This document shows positions 1 through 7,701 of a stretch of 64,000 nt of DNA, in pieces. The translations under genes were made by a program, and so were the position numbers. Source of the DNA: DASCQC01 sp036012865 (lineage in GTDB: Bacteria > Pseudomonadota > Gammaproteobacteria > Comchoanobacterales > Comchoanobacteraceae); assembly GCA_036012865.1 (NCBI GenBank), contig DASCQC010000026.1:62001-126000 (forward strand). Direction: 5' to 3'. A model generated the notes under the pieces. That model searched no databases and was not told the origin of the DNA. It was given only the letters and a program-made list of their open reading frames with translations. Each line of letters begins with the position of its first letter. Within the stretch, counting starts at the first letter, position 1.

Positions 1-283
1 TAATGATATAATTGACATCCTGGGTGTGCTGGCGAAGAAACATGGCACACTGATTAAATTGATAGCGTGCGCCAGCTGGAATGATTAACATAACGTGACT
101 GTCGGGAAGGTCAAACATTGATTTGAAAAGTTTTTGAATACTTTCAGCAACATCATGAAAAGAGCTGTGAGTATGAGAAATATTTAATATACTTTGTTTT
201 GCAGGAGACCAATACTGAATAGCCTCTACTACTTGCTGCTGAACCTGACTTGGAAGTTCGGCTTGTGCTGCACTAAAGTTCAT
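1..283 (-). CDS. serC: SerC-like phosphoserine aminotransferase, 5' part only
   Basis: The first 94 codons of a gene that runs off the left edge; it starts at ATG 283, nine bases after the gyrA stop on the complementary strand order gyrA-serC. The product begins MNFSAAQAELPSQVQQQ and contains ILNISHTHS and IPAGARYQF, matching the NFSSGPA, VMEVSHR and GGGRGQF blocks of enterobacterial SerC, a PLP enzyme making phosphoserine. The gyrA-serC order is usual in Gammaproteobacteria. Key positions are altered: the SGP of the N-terminal motif is AAQ, and the Arg after the SH pair, which binds substrate in SerC, is Thr. It may be decaying or have changed function. A second, complete serC lies at 47033-48190. 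Confidence 0.8.
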   Translation of the reverse strand, partial: MNFSAAQAELPSQVQQQVVEAIQYWSPAKQSILNISHTHSSFHDVAESIQKLFKSMFDLPDSHVMLIIPAGARYQFNQCAMFLRQHTQDVNYII

Positions 284-291
284 CTTAATGA

Positions 292-2862
292 TTAATTGGC
301 TTCATTATCAACCTCAGGAAGGTCTTCGTCAGCGGTTATATATTCTTGCTTGATGGGTTCTATTTGAGCCAATACCTCGCCAGAATTAAGCCTCATCAAG
401 CGGACACCTTGTGTGCTTCTACCCAACAAACTAATCTCTGCTGCATGGATTCTTACCAAGGTTCCTTTGTTGGAGATCAAAAACAACTCATCACTTTCTT
501 CTATCACTGCTGCAGCTGTTAACAACCCTACCTTGTCATTGGTAATCATTGCGGTGATACCTTGACCACCTCTGCCTGTCTTACGGTATTGTGATAACTG
601 CGTTCTTTTTCCATACCCATTTTTTGATGCGGTTAGAATGGTCCCTTCACCACTCGTTATAATAGCGGAAATAAGCTTTTGATCATCTTTAAGCCTCATT
701 CCAATGACTCCTCTGGCAGTTCGTCCCATAGATCTGACCAACTCTTCCTCGAACCTAATAACCTTACCCGCTGTAGAGAACAAAAAGACATTATCACTAC
801 GCCGAATGATCTGAGCGGATAATAAAGCATCACCCTCATCTAATTCAATCGCATTAATCCCTGTTGATCTTGGTCTAGAATAATGGCTTAACGAAGACTT
901 TTTGACAATACCATTAACGGTAGCAAAAAACAGGTATTTATCTTCATCAAAATTATTAATGGGCAGTATCGCTGCTAACTCTTCTCCTTCTGCAAAATTC
1001 AAAAAGTTAACAATGGGCCTTCCTTTAGATTGACGTGACACCATAGGAAGTTGATGAACTTGTAGCCAATAAACTCGACCAAAATTGGTAAAACATAAAA
1101 GTGTATCGTGTAACTTTGTTGTCATAATAAACTTCACTCGATCAGTCTCTTTTAACTGACCTGAAGCCTTACCTTTACCCCCACGATGCTGGGCTTGATA
1201 CGTATCTAGCATTTGGGTCTTGATATAACTTTCTTGAGTGACAATAACCGTCACAGGGTCATTAGGGATTAAATCAAGATCATCTAGGTTTTCGTAATCA
1301 GTTTGAATATCTGTTTTTCTATCATCAGAAAAGTTATTTTTAATCTCTAGCAACTCTTGCTGTATAACTTCCATCAACCTTACATAATTATTGATAATCT
1401 CAAGAAGCTCATAAATTAATTTAATAACAGCCTGGTACTCATCAAGTACTTTATCACGCTCCAACCCAGTTAATCGATGTAACTTAAGGTCAAGAATAGC
1501 CTGTGCCTGTAGACTTGACAACCGATAAAAACCACCCTCAACAGGCCCAAAAGTTTCTTCTACTTCTGCAGGCTTTGCATCAGCTGCATCTTCATAAGGG
1601 AGATTGAAAGTTTGCATTGACCAATCTTTACTGATCAAGGCTTCTTTAGCCGCCTGAGGATTCGCAGAACCTTTAATGATTTTTATAATTTCATCGATAT
1701 TAGCAATGGCTACAGCCAACCCCTCTAAGATATGGGCTCGAGTTCTTGCTTTAGCCAACTCGTATAAAGTTCTTCTTCTAACCACTTCTCTTCGATGCTT
1801 AATAAAGCACTCTATGAATTCCTTAAGGTTATGGCATTTAGGTATATTGCCCTGCAAAGCAACCATGTTAATACCAAAAACAGTCTGCAACTGAGTAAGC
1901 ATATATAAACGATTCAATAGAACTTCAGCATTTTCACCTCGTTTAACCTCGATGACCATTCTCATACCGTTTCTATCTGACTCGTCCCTTAAACCAGTAA
2001 TGCCCTCTATTTTTTTCTCTTTAACCAACCAACCAATTTTCTCAAGCAACCTTGCCTTGTTAACCATATAAGGGAGTTCATCAACAATGATGGCCTCTTT
2101 TTTTGATTTGTCTGTTTCAATGTGGACTTTAGCCCGAACATAAATCTTACCTCGCCCAGTTTTATAGGCCTGAATAATACCTTGTCGACCATTAATAATT
2201 CCGCCCGTTGGAAAATCAGGGCCGGTGACGTGCTCCATGAGGCCAGCCACATCAATATCTTCATCATCGATATAGGCTAAACACGCATTCATAATTTCTG
2301 TGATATTATGCGGGGGAATGTTGGTTGCCATGCCGACAGCAATCCCTGTTGATCCATTGATCAGTAAGTTAGGAACACGGGTTGGTAACACTGTAGGTTC
2401 TGTTTCAGAGTTATCATAGTTGGGTCTAAAATCCACAGTATCTTTATCAATATCAATCAGCAATTGATGAGCTAATTTAGCCATTCTGATTTCAGTGTAT
2501 CGAAAAGCTGCAGCAGAATCCCCGTCAACAGATCCAAAGTTACCTTGCCCATCAATAAGAACATACCTCAATGAGAAGGTTTGTGCCAATCGAACAATGG
2601 CATCATACACAGCAGTATCACCGTGCGGATGATATTTACCTACCACATCCCCGATAATTCTTGCAGACTTTTTATAGGGTTTATTGTATTCATTTCCCAA
2701 ACCATACATAGCAAATAATATTCTACGCTGAACATGTTTTAACCCATCTCTAATATCTGGCAGAGCTCTTCCGACAATGACACTCATCGCATAATCTAAA
2801 TACGATCTTTTTAACTCAGTTTCAATATGGATAAATTCACAATCATTTTGTATATCAGTCAT
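292..2862 (-). CDS. gyrA: DNA gyrase subunit A
   Basis: An 856-residue type II topoisomerase subunit that cuts and rejoins DNA during negative supercoiling with GyrB. The breakage-reunion domain carries the catalytic Tyr at residue 122 in AAAFRYTEIR. The quinolone-resistance region reads HPHGDTAVYD, with Thr at position 83 and Asp at 87. The C-terminal beta-pinwheel starts near residue 530 and its GyrA box reads QHRGGKG, one residue off the usual QRRGGKG. Length is close to E. coli GyrA (875). The gene lies immediately before serC in transcription order. Thr83 is the natural residue in several gammaproteobacteria, so it is not evidence of selected resistance. Confidence 0.98.
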   Translation of the reverse strand: MTDIQNDCEFIHIETELKRSYLDYAMSVIVGRALPDIRDGLKHVQRRILFAMYGLGNEYNKPYKKSARIIGDVVGKYHPHGDTAVYDAIVRLAQTFSLRYVLIDGQGNFGSVDGDSAAAFRYTEIRMAKLAHQLLIDIDKDTVDFRPNYDNSETEPTVLPTRVPNLLINGSTGIAVGMATNIPPHNITEIMNACLAYIDDEDIDVAGLMEHVTGPDFPTGGIINGRQGIIQAYKTGRGKIYVRAKVHIETDKSKKEAIIVDELPYMVNKARLLEKIGWLVKEKKIEGITGLRDESDRNGMRMVIEVKRGENAEVLLNRLYMLTQLQTVFGINMVALQGNIPKCHNLKEFIECFIKHRREVVRRRTLYELAKARTRAHILEGLAVAIANIDEIIKIIKGSANPQAAKEALISKDWSMQTFNLPYEDAADAKPAEVEETFGPVEGGFYRLSSLQAQAILDLKLHRLTGLERDKVLDEYQAVIKLIYELLEIINNYVRLMEVIQQELLEIKNNFSDDRKTDIQTDYENLDDLDLIPNDPVTVIVTQESYIKTQMLDTYQAQHRGGKGKASGQLKETDRVKFIMTTKLHDTLLCFTNFGRVYWLQVHQLPMVSRQSKGRPIVNFLNFAEGEELAAILPINNFDEDKYLFFATVNGIVKKSSLSHYSRPRSTGINAIELDEGDALLSAQIIRRSDNVFLFSTAGKVIRFEEELVRSMGRTARGVIGMRLKDDQKLISAIITSGEGTILTASKNGYGKRTQLSQYRKTGRGGQGITAMITNDKVGLLTAAAVIEESDELFLISNKGTLVRIHAAEISLLGRSTQGVRLMRLNSGEVLAQIEPIKQEYITADEDLPEVDNEAN

Positions 2863-2933
2863 TCTAGTATCTCAATCTATTCAGCACTGACAATATAACA
2901 CATTAAATGCGTAAAAACTAATGAATTTCGCTA

Positions 2934-4796
2934 TTATTGTCCACGTTTAAACCAAGCATCCATCTGCTTTTGATTAAGCTGAATCCATGTCGGCCTGCCA
3001 TGGTTGCATTGACCGCTATTATCCGTATTTTCGATGCTTCTTAGCAGTGTATTCATTTCAGTTAAGCTTAAACTTCTGTTCGCTCTTATAGCAGAGTGGC
3101 ACGCCATAGAGCTCAATAATTTTTGAACCCTGAGAGTGATTTCTTGTACTTCATCAGTTTCCATTAAATCATTGACAATCGTTTCAAATAACTCCGTAGT
3201 ATTCACACGGCCCAGCATGCCTGGAGTTGCTGAAATAATAGCACAATCTCCCTCCACTCTAAAAGAAAACCCCAAAGCATCAATGATACCTGAATATAAC
3301 TGAACACAAGCCTTTTGATGTTCATCAAGCTCACATTTTGAGTCTAGTAACGAAGATTGTTTTTCAATCCCCGTTGTTGAATAATGCATTTTTAGCTTCT
3401 CGTAGACAATACGCTCATGAGCTGCATGCATATCAACCACAACCAACCCAAGTGCATTTGCAGATAAAACATATATCCCATGAACCTGCGCTATAGCATG
3501 ACCCAGCGGCATATCAAACGTTGGCGACTGATCAGCATTATTCATCACAGCAACATCGATATTTTCTTCAGCCTCTAATTGTCGAGAAGAAGACTCAACC
3601 AAGGGCTCCTTAGCATTCTGAACGAATGAATATTCAACCTTAGAGGAGGTCAACTGTCGATCCGCGGGGGGCATAGAAAATGATGATGAACCCAGTGAAG
3701 GCTGCCGAGTAAATTGCTGAGATTGCTGAGGAAGAACATGATGTCCTGATTGAGGTTGGGTTACATCATGCCGAGTCATTGCCTCAACACGATCAACTGG
3801 CCTATCCTTAGCCAAAGCATCTTTAATACTTTTATAAACGAGCTGACAGATTCCCTGATGATCAGCAAACCTAACTAACTCCTTGCTAGGATGAACATTA
3901 ACATCAACCTCTTTCGGGTCCAGGGAAAAAAACATGACATAAGCCGGGAAGCGCTGTTGATACATAACATCCTGATAGGCCCTGCGTACGGCAGAAAAAA
4001 TAGCTTTATCCTTGATGGGTCTTTCATTTAGAAAAATATACTGCATGTCTCCTTGTGAGCGAGAAAAGGTCGGCAACCCTATTAAACCTGAAACTTTGAC
4101 TCCTTTATAGTCATCTTCAATATGAATTGAAGCCTCCGCAAAAGGCTGTCCAATGACCGCTGCAACCCGCTCCTTAAGACTAGAGCATGCCTGGTATATT
4201 CTCGGTTTTTGTGCATCTTTTTTTAATGTTATTTTAATCGATGAATAAGCCATAGCGGTCCGCTTAATAACATCATCAATGGCCTGCCACTCTGATCTAT
4301 CTGATTTTAAAAACCGTCTTCTGGCCGGTGTGTTATAAAATAGATCCCTAATCTCTACCGAGGTGCCTACCTTTCGTTGACTGGGCTCAATAATCGTCGA
4401 CTCTAAATCTTCACCATCCTGCTTGAGAACCCAACCGTGATCCTGGCCCTTTGCACACGAACTAATTCGAAACCTCGAAACAGCTGAAATACTTGCCAAC
4501 GCCTCTCCCCTGAAACCAAATGTCTGAATACGTTGTAAATCATCAATTGTACTCACCTTACTGGTGGCATGCCTTAGTATTGTTTTGGGCAATTGATCCT
4601 TGGCAATCCCCTCCCCATTATCTTCAATAATCATACACTCACGACCTGAATCTCGCAGGGTCAAAACAATATCTGTTGCACCAGAGTCTATAGAATTTTC
4701 CAAACATTCTTTAATAACAGAGCTTGGTCGATCAACCACCTCGCCCGCAGCGATTTGATTGGCAACCAACGAAGATAATATATTAATTTCATTCAT
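2934..4796 (-). CDS. mutL: DNA mismatch repair protein MutL, endonuclease type
   Basis: A 620-residue mismatch-repair mediator that links MutS recognition to strand incision. The N-terminal GHKL ATPase shows the ENSIDSGAT, DNGEGI and FGFRGEAL motifs (residues 33-100). A Ser/Gln-rich linker at about 340-425 joins the C-terminal dimerisation domain. That domain holds DMHAAHERIVYE (455-466), fitting the DQHA(X)2E(X)4E metal-binding endonuclease motif that is absent from E. coli MutL. This predicts a MutL that nicks DNA itself, as in species without MutH. It overlaps the upstream amidase gene by 8 bases, so the two are probably co-transcribed. Confidence 0.96.
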   Translation of the reverse strand: MNEINILSSLVANQIAAGEVVDRPSSVIKECLENSIDSGATDIVLTLRDSGRECMIIEDNGEGIAKDQLPKTILRHATSKVSTIDDLQRIQTFGFRGEALASISAVSRFRISSCAKGQDHGWVLKQDGEDLESTIIEPSQRKVGTSVEIRDLFYNTPARRRFLKSDRSEWQAIDDVIKRTAMAYSSIKITLKKDAQKPRIYQACSSLKERVAAVIGQPFAEASIHIEDDYKGVKVSGLIGLPTFSRSQGDMQYIFLNERPIKDKAIFSAVRRAYQDVMYQQRFPAYVMFFSLDPKEVDVNVHPSKELVRFADHQGICQLVYKSIKDALAKDRPVDRVEAMTRHDVTQPQSGHHVLPQQSQQFTRQPSLGSSSFSMPPADRQLTSSKVEYSFVQNAKEPLVESSSRQLEAEENIDVAVMNNADQSPTFDMPLGHAIAQVHGIYVLSANALGLVVVDMHAAHERIVYEKLKMHYSTTGIEKQSSLLDSKCELDEHQKACVQLYSGIIDALGFSFRVEGDCAIISATPGMLGRVNTTELFETIVNDLMETDEVQEITLRVQKLLSSMACHSAIRANRSLSLTEMNTLLRSIENTDNSGQCNHGRPTWIQLNQKQMDAWFKRGQ

Positions 4797-6009
4797 GTTT
4801 TGGAACCTTAATGATTTGACTAATAGAAATAGTATTGGATGATAAATGATTGATGGACCTCAAATCGCTTGTTGACACACCGTACCTTTTACTGAGCTGG
4901 TAGAGGGTTTCACTTTTCGCAACTTTATGTAAAAAATAAGATAATTTTTTAGCTTGTTGTGATGATACTCCTGAGTGACCTTTATGTTTTGAACTTGACT
5001 TAATCGCGTCTGCAATAGTTCCAGCAATCAAGTGTTGGTAGGACTTGTCTTGCAGATACCGAGCCTCGCGTTCATTGGATATAAACCCTGTTTCAATCAG
5101 AATAGCCGGAGTAGCCGGAGATTTCAGCACAATAAATGCAGCTTGCTCTACATGAGGGCTATGCAATGTTGAAACATTACCCAAGCCTTGTAATACTCTA
5201 GAACCTATCGTAATGCTCTTTTTATTCGTTGCCTTTTGACTAAGATCAAAAATAAGGTTCTGAAGGTCTTTGTTTTTAATCTCAACATCCCCCACTTCCA
5301 TCGTAAATGATTTATTCTCACGTGCAGCCAACCAACTCGCCGTTGCACTGGTAGATCCTTTTTCAGATAGAGCATAAACAGAAATACCCTTGGCCTGTTT
5401 ATTAATAAAAGCATCTGCATGAATTGAAACAAATAAGTCTGCAGAATATTGACTTGAATACCTTAACCTCTCTCGTAAAGTTACGGTTTTGTCATGAGTT
5501 CTGGTTAAAATAGCCCGAATCCCCTCCATTTTATTTAACTGTTTAGCCAACAACCGACCTATAGCTAAAGTGATTTCTTTTTCGGTCACCCCATCATTTG
5601 AGGTTGCACCAGGATCTGAGCCTCCGTGCCCAGGATCAATGACGACAATATAAGGTCGATTCGTCGTGGCTTTTTGAATGACTGGCTGACTTTCATGTGA
5701 CACTATCAATTTGTATTGACCCTTTTTATCGTATTGCAATTGATGACTTGAATAATTGATAATTTTGAGAATTAAATTCATTTTGTTATCTGAAAATTTC
5801 ATGGATTGAATCGAACAATTTGGTTTACTGCATTGTTTAAGATTTAAGTTATTAAAAGAACTTGAAGCAGTAATATTAAGAACTCCTAAACCTGAATTGA
5901 AGTAAGTTTTAGCATAAGATGTTCGAGTCAGTGAAAATTCAACAACACTCTCATTATTTGCCGAAGAAACCATCCATAGTAATCCGTACAGTACAAATAT
6001 CCATCTCAT
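4789..6009 (-). CDS. N-acetylmuramoyl-L-alanine amidase with AMIN-like and LysM domains
   Basis: A 406-residue periplasmic zinc amidase that removes stem peptides from peptidoglycan during daughter-cell separation. A signal peptide spans about residues 1-17 (ending MVSSA). An AMIN-like septal-targeting region follows (about 20-105), then Amidase_3 with DPGHGG (zinc ligand His128), Glu144, His197 in VSIHADA and catalytic Glu306 in LIETGF. One LysM motif ends the protein (358-403). This is the AmiB/AmiC layout, and a position beside mutL is classical for amiB. The start overlaps the kdsB stop by 4 bases (ATGA), suggesting translational coupling. Confidence 0.93.
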   Translation of the reverse strand: MRWIFVLYGLLWMVSSANNESVVEFSLTRTSYAKTYFNSGLGVLNITASSSFNNLNLKQCSKPNCSIQSMKFSDNKMNLILKIINYSSHQLQYDKKGQYKLIVSHESQPVIQKATTNRPYIVVIDPGHGGSDPGATSNDGVTEKEITLAIGRLLAKQLNKMEGIRAILTRTHDKTVTLRERLRYSSQYSADLFVSIHADAFINKQAKGISVYALSEKGSTSATASWLAARENKSFTMEVGDVEIKNKDLQNLIFDLSQKATNKKSITIGSRVLQGLGNVSTLHSPHVEQAAFIVLKSPATPAILIETGFISNEREARYLQDKSYQHLIAGTIADAIKSSSKHKGHSGVSSQQAKKLSYFLHKVAKSETLYQLSKRYGVSTSDLRSINHLSSNTISISQIIKVPKHE

Positions 6010-6797
6010 GTATTAACACCTCCACATAACACCAACGATTGATTAACCCTCTGATAATCATGAATAGTATCAATACCTGCTTGAACTTCTACTTTGGATT
6101 TCTCGGCAAAAACAGGGATCCCTTGATCAATAAAACTTAATTGCTCCAACGACTCTTGTTGAGAAAGAACGCTTTCTTTATTATGATAGTAGGACTTTAA
6201 CGCCCATGCTCGGTAAGCATATAGACCGATATGCATTCGATATAATTTCTGTTGGGCTACACTTCGATTCATATTTGGAATGAGACTACGACTAAAATAA
6301 ATGACACGATTATTATGGGTCGTTACCAACTTAACTCTATTTGGATCAGCAGCACAAGAGATATCTAAAGGAGACCATAAGGTTGCAACACCTGCCTCTT
6401 GATTAGACTGAAGCATATGAATGACCTGATCAACTGCTTTGGTCTCGATAAAGGGTTCGTCCCCCTGTATATTGACAATAATATCATTATCATTCATTTG
6501 ATTTCGAATGAGCCACGAAGCTATTCTATGTGTGCCACTGGAACAATCTTTATCTGACAACTCCACCGGAACATGATATTTATCACAGACGTCCTTGATA
6601 GCTAAATCCTCACACAAAACAAACCGACGAAATGCTGAGATATTTTTTATTTCATGAAAAACTTTGATTACCATTGGAGTGTTACCAATGGGTAAAAGAA
6701 CTTTACGAGGCAACCGTTTTGACTTTAATCGACAGGGTATAATCAGTAATATTTTTTGATTAGAAGCATCTGTAGACTTAATGTTTTCGCGCTGCAT
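6006..6797 (-). CDS. kdsB: 3-deoxy-manno-octulosonate cytidylyltransferase
   Basis: A 263-residue cytosolic enzyme that activates KDO with CTP to give CMP-KDO for the LPS inner core. Family motifs visible are IIPCRLKSKRLPRK near the N terminus (nucleotide loop), SSGTHRIA, NIQGDEPFIE and the C-terminal GIDTIHDYQRV. About 15 residues precede the Rossmann start, slightly more than E. coli KdsB (248 aa in total). It is first of the run kdsB-amidase-mutL, with 4- and 8-base overlaps. The partner enzyme gene kdsA is in this window at 55499-56329. Confidence 0.93.
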   Translation of the reverse strand: MQRENIKSTDASNQKILLIIPCRLKSKRLPRKVLLPIGNTPMVIKVFHEIKNISAFRRFVLCEDLAIKDVCDKYHVPVELSDKDCSSGTHRIASWLIRNQMNDNDIIVNIQGDEPFIETKAVDQVIHMLQSNQEAGVATLWSPLDISCAADPNRVKLVTTHNNRVIYFSRSLIPNMNRSVAQQKLYRMHIGLYAYRAWALKSYYHNKESVLSQQESLEQLSFIDQGIPVFAEKSKVEVQAGIDTIHDYQRVNQSLVLCGGVNT

Positions 6798-6945
6798 GCG
6801 AATTCCCGGTAAGTAGTGTCAATTCATTTAAACCAAAAACTGTTTTACACCTATCTGCGTAAAAGCACACCAGAAATATTATATTAATTTATACCGCATC
6901 AATCAAACTGAATTTTGATTTTTTAAGGGCATATTCCGACAGGTA

Positions 6946-7019
6946 TCGGGACGGCTGGATTTGAACCAGCGACCTCTTGCGCCCCATGCAAGTGCGCTAC
7001 CAAGCTGCGCCACGCCCCG
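6946..7019 (-). tRNA. tRNA-Pro (anticodon GGG)
   Basis: Folds as a complete cloverleaf: a 7-bp acceptor stem with one G-U pair, anticodon stem CTTGC/GCAAG around the loop ATGGGGC, and T-loop TTCAAAT. Anticodon GGG reads CCC/CCU. CCA is not encoded after the discriminator A. It sits just downstream of the merR-like gene, a placement known from pseudomonads (ihfA-merR-tRNA-Pro). Confidence 0.97.
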
Positions 7020-7025
7020 AAAAAA

Positions 7026-7388
7026 TTATCTAGTTTCAGGCACTTCAACATCATCAGAAAAACTATTCAACAATGTCCCTAACGAAACTAATACATCATT
7101 GAGCTCTTCCTGAATGCGTCCTGTAGAAACATGAGCATTTATTTTAAAATTATTGTGCTTGACAGCTTGGCCTGCAGCTTTAACCGTCAACCCTTTCTCA
7201 ATAATAAGAAACTTTAACTTCTCTATGATCTTGACCTGCTTTTCATCATAAAAGCGCCGGCCTTCAACATACAGAGGCTTGAGAGCATCCACCTCAACTT
7301 CCCAGTACCTTAGTGTATAAGTTTTCAGATTATACTGCTTACAAACCTTACCAATTGTTAAATAACGTCCCTTGTTAGTCTTTGTCAT
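7026..7388 (-). CDS. MerR-family transcriptional regulator
   Basis: A 120-residue protein with an N-terminal winged helix-turn-helix of MerR type (YLTIGKVCKQYNLKTYTLRYWE, followed by RRFYDEKQV) and a short helical tail. The ATG at 7388 was chosen because it follows the ihfA stop directly (TAGC-ATG) and has AAGGA at proper distance; a longer frame to 7427 would overlap ihfA by 38 bases. The order pheT-ihfA-merR-tRNA-Pro is conserved in gammaproteobacteria, although the regulated targets and effector are unknown. No cysteines suited to metal sensing are visible. Confidence 0.9.
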   Translation of the reverse strand: MTKTNKGRYLTIGKVCKQYNLKTYTLRYWEVEVDALKPLYVEGRRFYDEKQVKIIEKLKFLIIEKGLTVKAAGQAVKHNNFKINAHVSTGRIQEELNDVLVSLGTLLNSFSDDVEVPETR

Positions 7389-7389
7389 G

Positions 7390-7701
7390 CTAATCCTTTG
7401 TTTCGTTTTCCTTGATGGCTTTAGCAATATGTGCTTTGAGCTTATTGCCAGCTTTAAATGTCACAACACGGCGTTCAGATATAGGTACTTCTTTACCGGT
7501 CTTAGGATTTCTTCCTGGTCGTTGACTTTTATCAATCAAATTAAAATTTCCAAAGCCAGACAGCTTAACAGGTTCTCCTGCCTCTAACGTAGAAGAGACA
7601 ACTTGAAAAAAGTTTTCAATAATTTTCTCAACTTCACCTCTTGTTAAGCCAATTTCTTTATTAAGCTTTTCTGTAAGATCAGCCTTTGTCAATGTGGTCA
7701 T
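7390..7701 (-). CDS. ihfA: Integration host factor subunit alpha
   Basis: A 103-residue nucleoid protein that with IHF-beta bends DNA sharply at specific sites. The HU/IHF signature FGNFNLIDKSQRPGRNPKTG lies at about residues 49-68, with the Pro of the DNA-intercalating beta arm (GRNPKTG). The start lies inside the end of pheT (23-base overlap), and the merR start follows directly, so it is read from the pheST transcript as in E. coli. The acidic tail KENETKD is typical of the alpha subunit. No ihfB is in this window. Confidence 0.95.
   Translation of the reverse strand: MTTLTKADLTEKLNKEIGLTRGEVEKIIENFFQVVSSTLEAGEPVKLSGFGNFNLIDKSQRPGRNPKTGKEVPISERRVVTFKAGNKLKAHIAKAIKENETKD

Noticed and set aside
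2611..2625. GyrA Thr83 as a quinolone-resistance mutation
   Set aside because: Thr is the wild-type residue at this position in several gammaproteobacteria, so nothing suggests selection.
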